A stretch of DNA of 44,119 nt, taken from contig JAGWBN010000001.1 of assembly GCA_021295875.1 (NCBI GenBank), positions 1 to 44,119 on the forward strand. The letters run 5' to 3'. Under the pieces are notes generated by a model. The model did not search any database and was not told the DNA's origin. It saw nothing but the letters and a program-made list of their open reading frames with translations. Position 1 is the first letter of the stretch, and every line of letters starts with the position of its first letter. This document shows positions 39,290 to 44,119 of this stretch, piece after piece. Both the position numbers and the translations under genes were made by a program. The stretch is from Pseudomonadales bacterium (GTDB lineage: Bacteria > Pseudomonadota > Gammaproteobacteria > Pseudomonadales > Azotimanducaceae).

Positions 39290-40159
39290 CTACGAGATGA
39301 GCTTGCGGAGTTCGTCCGCCACGAGGTCCGGCCGCTGCATGGGGATGAAGTGGGAGAGCTCGGGGTGGTGGATGTCGCGCCCGTTCGGGAACGCCGCCGC
39401 CAGCCCCGGCCAGGTCGGCGATCGGGCGAAGTCCATGGTGCCGGTGTTGCGGGTGTCTGGATCCCGCCCTTGGGCGCGGAGCACGACCGCCGGGTGGGGA
39501 AGGGTGCGGATGGCATCGCCGATGTCGCGGCCAGCGCTGCCCTGGTAGATCGACGCTTCGACCAGCGGCGGGCAGGCGAGTACCAAGCCGTCGCCGTCGG
39601 GGAGAAGGCCGAAGCGGCAGTAGTCGCGAAGCACCGCCGGATCCCACAGGTTGAACGGGTGGCGGTCGGCGAAGCGGTCGTACATCTCCTCGGTCGACCG
39701 CCAGTGGTTGCGCCGCCGGGCCACCGGATGCGCCTCCGGCGAGGCGAACATCGCGTGATCCGCATAGGCGGAGGGGTCGAGGATCACGGGGTCGACGAGC
39801 AGCAGCGCGCGGAAACGATGGGCACGCTGCGCGGCGGCCTGGGTCACCGCATGACCGCCCATGGAGTGGCCGAGCCCGATCACGGCGTCGAGGTCGAGTT
39901 CGTCGACGAGAGCGGCGGCGTCGGCACCGAATTCGCTCCATTCGTAGGGTCCCCGCTTGGCCGATCTGCCGTGGCCCCGCTGGTCCACGGCGACCAGTCG
40001 GCAGCCCTCGCCGACGTCGCCGAGCGATCGTACGACGCCATCCCAGCAACGCGCATGGAAACCGGTCGCGTGCAGCATCAGGATCGTCTGCCCCGACGGG
40101 TTGCCCCATTCGAAGTAGGCGAGATCGACGCCGCGAACGGTTACGCGCTGTTCGCGCAC
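39290..40159 (-). CDS. Alpha/beta hydrolase
   Basis: This is a 289-residue alpha/beta-hydrolase-fold protein. The oxyanion segment LMLHATGFHARCWD, the DQRGHGRSAKRG loop and the nucleophile S99 in GLGHSMGG are clear. The C-terminal HHPELSHFIPMQRPD supplies the catalytic His. The substrate cannot be told from sequence. The start is GTG 40159, 3 bp after the stop of the DUF418 gene, so the pair is probably one transcript. It is convergent with the ABC-F gene, and no clear terminator lies in the 58 bp between them. Confidence 0.88.
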   Translation of the reverse strand: MREQRVTVRGVDLAYFEWGNPSGQTILMLHATGFHARCWDGVVRSLGDVGEGCRLVAVDQRGHGRSAKRGPYEWSEFGADAAALVDELDLDAVIGLGHSMGGHAVTQAAAQRAHRFRALLLVDPVILDPSAYADHAMFASPEAHPVARRRNHWRSTEEMYDRFADRHPFNLWDPAVLRDYCRFGLLPDGDGLVLACPPLVEASIYQGSAGRDIGDAIRTLPHPAVVLRAQGRDPDTRNTGTMDFARSPTWPGLAAAFPNGRDIHHPELSHFIPMQRPDLVADELRKLIS

Positions 40160-40162
40160 CGG

Positions 40163-41446
40163 TCAGGCGGGTCGTAACGCCATGGGTTGGCGTCTGCCGT
40201 AGGTGAGCGACCGCCACAACCATTCCAGCGGGCCGAATCGGTACCGGTCGAGCCACCACAGGCTGAAGGCGATCATGACGAACCATTGTCCGGCCACCAC
40301 GTAGTAAAGCTCGTGACGGTCGAGGTCGTTCCACAGCCCGAGCCCGAGGTCGCGAAAGATCAGAAAGCCGAACACGCTTTGCAGGATGTAGTTGCTGAGC
40401 GCCATGCGGCCGACCGCCGCCAGGCCGTGGCGCAGCCGGGCGAGCCAGCCCCGTCGGTAGGCGATCATGGTGAGCGACAGGAAGCCGATGGCCATGGCTA
40501 CCCGGCCGATGTCGTAGGTGATGACCGTCCCGCCCGTCACCCATTGCGGGGCGTAGCCGCTACCGATTTTCATGGCCAGTTCGAAGGCGTTGGTGGCGAC
40601 CCCGATGGCCAACGCGAGGATCGCCGTGACGGTGTAGAAACGCACGCTGCGCTGCCCCGTGAGAACGCCGGTCCGGTAGAGCGCCATGCCGAGGAGCATG
40701 CACGCCATGGCATCCCAGATGAACAGCACCGGCAGGCCGTAGACGAGGAGTCCGCGGAGTTCCTGGGCGTTGGCGACGAAGGCCTCCGCGTAGGTTCCCT
40801 GGAACTTCCTCGCCTCACGTTCGAGGAGGTACGTCGGCGGCTGCAACTGCACGTCGACCTGGCCCCAGGCGTCGACGACGGCCTGGTCCTGTGGCGATGG
40901 CGCCTCGGCTGCGGCGATTCGCGCCGCGGCCGCGGCAGCCTGGTCGGGCATGAAGTTGACCGTGGCGAAGGTCGCCGTGTAGAGCACGATCAGGTAGGCG
41001 AACATGCACCCGGCGGCGGTCAAGAGGCTCCGCGCCCGCCAGTTGCGGCAGAAATACAGCACCATGCCGGCCATCGCGTAGATGGTCAGGATGTCGCCGG
41101 TCCACAGCAGCAGGAAGCCGTCGACCAGCCCGAAGGCGAACAGCAGCAGTTGTCGGCGGTAGTGGAACGCGCCACCTTTGCCGCTGGCCGCGAACATGGC
41201 GATGCCGACCCCGAACAGCATGGAGAACAGCGCCCGCATGGAACCTTCGAAGAGCAACTCGATGGTGAAGAAGACGCCGAAGTCGACGCCTTCAACCGCG
41301 CCGTCCACGGTGGGGTTGGTGTATGCCCGGAACGGCAGTCCGAAGGCCAGGATGTTCAGTAGCAGGATGCCCAGCAGGGCGAAGCCGCGGATGGTGTCGA
41401 TCGCCTCGATTCGTTCGCGCGGTTCGGCCGGGGCGAGTTCGATCAT
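40163..41446 (-). CDS. DUF418 (YeiB-like) membrane protein
   Basis: This 427-residue polytopic membrane protein has about nine or ten hydrophobic helices. It has the family opening RIEAIDTIRGFALLGILLLN and the DUF418 C-terminal block with WLDRYRFGPLEWLWRSLTYG. Function is unknown; the family may transport or modify envelope molecules. A soluble loop lies near residues 180-235. The track start is GTG 41455, but that codon overlaps a TATAGT -10-like box (41459-41454). ATG 41446 lies seven bases after the box and would give a leaderless mRNA, so I prefer it. It is followed at once by the alpha/beta hydrolase. Confidence 0.88.
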   Translation of the reverse strand: MIELAPAEPRERIEAIDTIRGFALLGILLLNILAFGLPFRAYTNPTVDGAVEGVDFGVFFTIELLFEGSMRALFSMLFGVGIAMFAASGKGGAFHYRRQLLLFAFGLVDGFLLLWTGDILTIYAMAGMVLYFCRNWRARSLLTAAGCMFAYLIVLYTATFATVNFMPDQAAAAAARIAAAEAPSPQDQAVVDAWGQVDVQLQPPTYLLEREARKFQGTYAEAFVANAQELRGLLVYGLPVLFIWDAMACMLLGMALYRTGVLTGQRSVRFYTVTAILALAIGVATNAFELAMKIGSGYAPQWVTGGTVITYDIGRVAMAIGFLSLTMIAYRRGWLARLRHGLAAVGRMALSNYILQSVFGFLIFRDLGLGLWNDLDRHELYYVVAGQWFVMIAFSLWWLDRYRFGPLEWLWRSLTYGRRQPMALRPA

Positions 41447-41453
41447 GACCGGC

Positions 41454-41459
41454 ACTATA
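41454..41459 (-). promoter_or_regulatory. Candidate -10 box for a leaderless DUF418 mRNA
   Basis: TATAGT on the minus strand is separated by seven bases (GCCGGTC) from ATG 41446. No ribosome site is seen. The layout matches that of mtaD. No good -35 was found. Confidence 0.4.
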
Positions 41460-41594
41460 GCACCCGGCTAAACTGTCGCCGTTGACCCCTCTCGGTTCCT
41501 TGAGCGGCGCTGATGTTCACACGCAGGTTGCCTTTCGAACAACGCTTGGGATCGCTCTTGGACGGCTCCCGAAGGGAGGCGCGCTAGGCGTTCC

Positions 41595-42167
41595 ATGGCC
41601 ACGGATCTCGCGACCAAGTCAGACATCGTCTCCAGCGAGGACGAACGGCTGATCCTCGTGGACTCCGAGGACCGGGTGGTCGGGTCTCTCGGCAAGGCCG
41701 TCTGTCACGACGGCCAGGGCATCCTGCACCGCGCCTTCTCGCTGTTCGTGTTCAACGGCGCCGGCGAGACCCTGCTGCAGCGTCGCCACCCGGACAAGCG
41801 CCTGTGGCCGGGCTACTGGTCCAACAGCTGCTGTTCGCATCCGCGCCGGGGCGAGGCCGTGGGGGATGCGGTCCTGCGCCGCGCCGGGGACGAGCTGGGC
41901 CTCGCGTTGACCGGCGTCGAGATGCTCTACAAGTTCGAATACCGGGCGGCGTATGCCGATGTCGGTTCGGAATTCGAGCTGTGTTCGGTGTTCGTCGGCC
42001 ACACGGATACCGAGCCCCGCATCAACACCACCGAGATCGCCGAGTGGCGCTGGATCCGCCCGGACGACCTCGACCACGACCTCGAGTCCAACGCGCAGGA
42101 CTTCACGCCGTGGTTGAAGCTCGAGTGGTCACGGCTGCGGTCCGAGTTCGCCCACCGATTCCCGTAG
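41595..42167 (+). CDS. idi: Isopentenyl-diphosphate delta-isomerase, type I
   Basis: Idi interconverts IPP and DMAPP in isoprenoid synthesis. The Nudix-fold type I enzyme is recognised by LLQRRHPDKRLWPGYWSNSCCSHP. By alignment to the E. coli enzyme, C80 and E128 (SEFELCSVF) are the catalytic pair, and H38, H45 and H82 are among the metal ligands. At 190 residues it has the standard length. It stands alone; no carotenoid or quinone genes adjoin it. A GGGAGG lies 16 bases before the ATG, rather far. The 148-bp divergent gap with the DUF418 gene shows no other gene. Confidence 0.94.
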   Translation: MATDLATKSDIVSSEDERLILVDSEDRVVGSLGKAVCHDGQGILHRAFSLFVFNGAGETLLQRRHPDKRLWPGYWSNSCCSHPRRGEAVGDAVLRRAGDELGLALTGVEMLYKFEYRAAYADVGSEFELCSVFVGHTDTEPRINTTEIAEWRWIRPDDLDHDLESNAQDFTPWLKLEWSRLRSEFAHRFP

Positions 42168-42227
42168 CGACGCGATCGCCCGTGTTCGACCACTAGGCTC
42201 GTCAGAAAGGCAACGTCGGCAACGGCT

Positions 42228-42959
42228 TCACCCGCCTTCAACGACCCGAGGTCTGACCCGTGGCCCCGACGCGAGGTTCGTCACCCGGTCGAACCAGGCG
42301 TCCGCCGGCTCGTCGTTGTACGCGCGCAGCAGCCGCTTGATGCGCACGGCCGCGCCGTCGGGAAAGCCGGCCAGTTCTTCGACGAGGCGTCGTGCCGCGA
42401 GGACGACCTGGTCATCCGCGACCACCTCGTGGGCGACGCCCATGGCGTCGAGTTCGGCACCGGCGAAACGCCGGCCGGTGATGGCGAGGCGGGCGGCGAC
42501 GGACTCGCTGTGGCGCAGGCGTAGCCAAGCCATGTTGTACGGCGCCGCCATGCCTTGGCGGACCTCGCCGACCTGCACGAACGCGGTCTCGCCGACGACC
42601 AGCAGGTCCGCCGCCAGTGCCAGTGCCGCGCCGCCGTTGATGGCGAACCGTTCCAAGGCCGCGACGATGGGCTTGCGGCATTCGTAGACCGACTTGTGCG
42701 CGGCCCGCCAGATGCCGCCGAACCGGGGCATCCAGTCGGGTGGCGGTTCGGCATTGAACGCCTTCAGATCCAGTCCCGAGCAGAACGCCCCGTCGGCACC
42801 GCGGAGCAGCACGGCCTGGACCCCGTCGTCCCCGTCGGCACGGCGGATCACCGCGGCGAGTTGCTCCCCCAAGGGCCCGTCGATGGCGTTGCGACGCTTC
42901 GGGCGGTTCAGCACGACCTCCGCCCAGTGCCCGTGCTCGACGAACTCCACTTCCGCCAT
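42228..42959 (-). CDS. Enoyl-CoA hydratase/isomerase (crotonase) family protein
   Basis: This is a 243-residue crotonase-fold protein. The CoA/oxyanion segments GADGAFCSGLDLKAFN and FAINGGAALALAADLLVVGETA are clear. Where true hydratases carry the first catalytic Glu (GGGCELA) this protein has GGAALA, while a Glu at the second position (VGEV) is kept. It may therefore be an isomerase, hydrolase or ligase-like member rather than a hydratase. ATG 42959 is used instead of the track start 42995 because GGGGTG lies five bases ahead of it and it starts at the conserved first strand. No other fatty-acid genes adjoin it. Confidence 0.88.
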   Translation of the reverse strand: MAEVEFVEHGHWAEVVLNRPKRRNAIDGPLGEQLAAVIRRADGDDGVQAVLLRGADGAFCSGLDLKAFNAEPPPDWMPRFGGIWRAAHKSVYECRKPIVAALERFAINGGAALALAADLLVVGETAFVQVGEVRQGMAAPYNMAWLRLRHSESVAARLAITGRRFAGAELDAMGVAHEVVADDQVVLAARRLVEELAGFPDGAAVRIKRLLRAYNDEPADAWFDRVTNLASGPRVRPRVVEGG

Positions 42960-43013
42960 GGTGCACCCCGTTTTGTCCGGCCAGCAGCGCAGCATAGCGC
43001 CAGACGCTCGCGT

Positions 43014-43019
43014 TATACT
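43014..43019 (+). promoter_or_regulatory. Possible -10 element for the rubrerythrin gene
   Basis: TATACT lies 42 bases upstream of the rubrerythrin GTG in the divergent gap with the crotonase gene. The transcript would have a leader of about 35 nt holding AAGGGAG. No strong -35 was found. Confidence 0.4.
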
Positions 43020-43061
43020 CGCTCATCCTTCAGTCACCACAGCGAAAAGGGAGCGCAAGAC

Positions 43062-43478
43062 GTGGATCTGACCGACAGCAAAACTCTGCAGAACCTCAAG
43101 GACGCATTCGCCGGCGAGTCGCAGGCCAATCGCAGGTATCTCTACTTTGCCGCCAAGGCGGACGTCGAGGGGGAAAACGACGTCGCGGCCGTGTTCCGCT
43201 CCACGGCGGAAGGCGAGACCGGCCACGCCCACGGGCACCTGGAACACATGGAAGGGGTCGGCGACCCGGCCACCGGACTGCCGATCGGCACGACCAGCGA
43301 CAACCTCAAGGCCGCCATCGCCGGTGAGACCTACGAATACACGGACATGTACCCGGGCATGGCGAAGACCGCGCGCGACGAAGGCTTCGACGAGATCTCC
43401 GACTGGTTCGAGACGCTCGCCAAGGCCGAGCGGTCCCACGCCAACCGGTTCCAGAAAGCGCTCGACGCAATGGAATAG
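43062..43478 (+). CDS. Short rubrerythrin (no rubredoxin domain)
   Basis: This 138-residue diiron ferritin-like protein has the paired Glu/ExxH helices of rubrerythrin: [46 protein letters not shown] and [11 protein letters not shown]. It lacks the C-terminal CxxC rubredoxin domain, so it resembles the short 'erythrin' forms. Rubrerythrins reduce hydrogen peroxide using electrons from small redox proteins. The track merges it with antisense sequence from 42555; GTG 43062 has AAGGGAG nine bases ahead. A terminator follows, and then an iron-sulfur protein gene often found next to such rubrerythrins, suggesting a shared oxidative-stress role. Confidence 0.93.
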   Translation: MDLTDSKTLQNLKDAFAGESQANRRYLYFAAKADVEGENDVAAVFRSTAEGETGHAHGHLEHMEGVGDPATGLPIGTTSDNLKAAIAGETYEYTDMYPGMAKTARDEGFDEISDWFETLAKAERSHANRFQKALDAME

Positions 43479-43510
43479 GCCGGCGCGGCCAAGGCGAGCG
43501 ATCGCCCGGC

Positions 43511-43543
43511 GAAGGGCCTTGCTTGAGCGAGGCCCTTTTCGTT
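43511..43543 (+). terminator. Intrinsic terminator after the rubrerythrin gene
   Basis: AAGGGCCT (43512-43519) pairs with AGGCCCTT (43530-43537) around a 10-nt loop and is followed by TTCGTT. It lies 33 bp after the stop and should end the rubrerythrin transcript. Confidence 0.75.
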
Positions 43544-43554
43544 CTAGCCCGTAC

Positions 43555-43574
43555 GCGACCGCTTTCGCGGTCGC
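43555..43574. repeat. Perfect inverted repeat A (8-bp stem)
   Basis: GCGACCGC, loop TTTC, then GCGGTCGC. It abuts the second palindrome, and the two look like one composite REP-like element. Confidence 0.65.
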
Positions 43575-43576
43575 CC

Positions 43577-43599
43577 GAGAATTCGCTCCGCGAATTCTC
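43577..43599. repeat. Perfect inverted repeat B (10-bp stem), copy 2 of the dispersed repeat
   Basis: GAGAATTCGC, loop TCC, then GCGAATTCTC. The 21 bases at 43574-43594 recur exactly on the minus strand at 2983-3003 within the gatC tail. Only one arm of the stem is intact there. Confidence 0.75.
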
Positions 43600-43673
43600 C
43601 CGGTGATTGGCGTCGATGATGCTGCCGAAGCAAGACCCAGCAACAGCGCCGAGCGACAAGGGAGGTTGGTTCA

Positions 43674-44119
43674 ATCAGAGAAGGTAGTCTCGAAGCGCCG
43701 AGGCGCGAACCCATCGACTGGCAGAGCGCCGACTTCCACGACCGCGACGCCGTGGATGCCGAGCTCGCCCGGGTGTTCGACGTCTGCCACGGGTGCCGCC
43801 GGTGCGTGAACCTCTGCGAGGCGTTTCCGACCCTGTTCGATCTCATCGACGAGTCGGACACGATGGAGGTGGACGGCGTTGACCCGGCGGCCTACGGCAA
43901 GGTCGTCGAACACTGCTTCCTGTGCGATCTCTGCGCCGAGACCAAGTGCCCCTACCTGCCGCCCCACGAGTGGCGCATCGACTTTCCCCACCTCATGCTC
44001 CGCGCCAAGGCCGCCCGCTTCAAGGAGCAGCGGCCGCGTTGGCGCGACCGCCTGATCACCAGCACCGACTCCGTATTCAGGACGCTGTCCGCGCCGGGTG
44101 TGCGCCAGCTCGCCAACGG
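43674..44119 (+). CDS. GlpC/heterodisulfide-reductase-like iron-sulfur protein (3' end cut by window edge; ATC start proposed)
   Basis: This frame is absent from the ORF track because it has no stop in the window. It has cysteine clusters of the (Fe-S)-binding GlpC/HdrD type, CHGCRRCVNLC and CFLCDLCAETKC, for two [4Fe-4S] centres. It also has the opening REGSLEAPRREPIDW that I recall for the homologue next to rubrerythrin and DUF3501 genes. An in-frame TGA lies at 43617, and no ATG, GTG or TTG occurs in frame before the conserved start. A strong GGAGGT (43661-43666) sits seven bases before ATC 43674, which I propose as the start codon. The protein probably passes electrons to rubrerythrin; this is inferred from context. 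Confidence 0.88.
   Translation, partial: MREGSLEAPRREPIDWQSADFHDRDAVDAELARVFDVCHGCRRCVNLCEAFPTLFDLIDESDTMEVDGVDPAAYGKVVEHCFLCDLCAETKCPYLPPHEWRIDFPHLMLRAKAARFKEQRPRWRDRLITSTDSVFRTLSAPGVRQLAN

Noticed and set aside
37240-39765. 841-residue minus-strand ORF over the ABC-F gene
   Set aside because: It lies opposite a well-conserved ABC-F protein and runs into unrelated neighbours. It has no recognisable motif.
43671-43991. 106-residue minus-strand ORF at the right end
   Set aside because: It is antisense to the cysteine-rich iron-sulfur protein, whose motifs are unmistakable on the plus strand.

Overview
The window is about 44 kb of very G+C-rich, tightly packed bacterial chromosome (by eye roughly two thirds G+C, not computed). 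Gene content and order point to a gammaproteobacterium. The key blocks are gatCAB divergent from mreBCD-rng-yhdP-tldD-pmbA, the block gyrA-serC-pheA-hisC-tyrA-cmk-rpsA-ihfB-lapA, mtaD-ubiG-SDR, and trpS-scpA-scpB next to rluB. Several of these match the chromosome order I recall for Pseudomonas, but aroA, mupP/gph and maf are absent from their usual slots, so this is probably not a pseudomonad. No rRNA, tRNA, CRISPR array, transposase or phage gene was seen.

Layout. 1-3341 (minus): gatCAB amidotransferase, with gatB running off the left edge. 3505-14190 (plus): cell-shape genes mreBCD, RNase G, a giant AsmA-like envelope protein (YhdP) and both subunits of the TldD/PmbA protease. 14226-17617 (minus): a WbpM-type nucleotide-sugar dehydratase, a WecA/WbpL-type phosphosugar transferase and a ComEA-like helix-hairpin-helix protein. 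17867-18961: a lone Uma2-family nuclease-like gene inside a 13-bp inverted repeat. 19187-29318 (minus): the lapA-ihfB-rpsA-cmk-tyrA-hisC-pheA-serC-gyrA block, transcribed from gyrA. 29377-32626 (plus): an amidohydrolase (MtaD type), UbiG and an SDR. 32822-37229 (minus): RluB, ScpB, ScpA, TrpS and YciO. 37396-39231 (plus): an ABC-F ATPase. 39290-41446 (minus): an alpha/beta hydrolase and a DUF418 membrane protein. 41595-44119: isopentenyl-diphosphate isomerase, a crotonase-fold protein (minus), a short rubrerythrin and the start of an iron-sulfur protein that runs off the right edge.

How the genes work together. Most of the window is housekeeping: tRNA-dependent amidation, cell shape and envelope, aromatic and serine/histidine amino-acid synthesis, DNA topology and chromosome condensation, ribosome function, and ubiquinone. 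Many genes are joined by ATGA, GTGA or TGATG overlaps, which points to translational coupling. Accessory character is confined to the Uma2 segment, the gene-poor gap at 30.7-31.2 kb, and the tail of the rubrerythrin gene.

I see no clearly new multi-gene system. The best leads are smaller. A 21-bp dispersed repeat forms the unusual C-terminal tail of GatC and recurs as a palindrome after rubrerythrin. TrpS carries a four-cysteine array like that of iron-sulfur TrpRS. Two genes have well-placed Shine-Dalgarno sequences ahead of non-standard start codons (CTG for mreD, ATC for the iron-sulfur protein). There are two candidate leaderless mRNAs. The O-antigen locus looks collapsed, with a Uma2 cassette in its place. 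A long hairpin lies between mreB and mreC.
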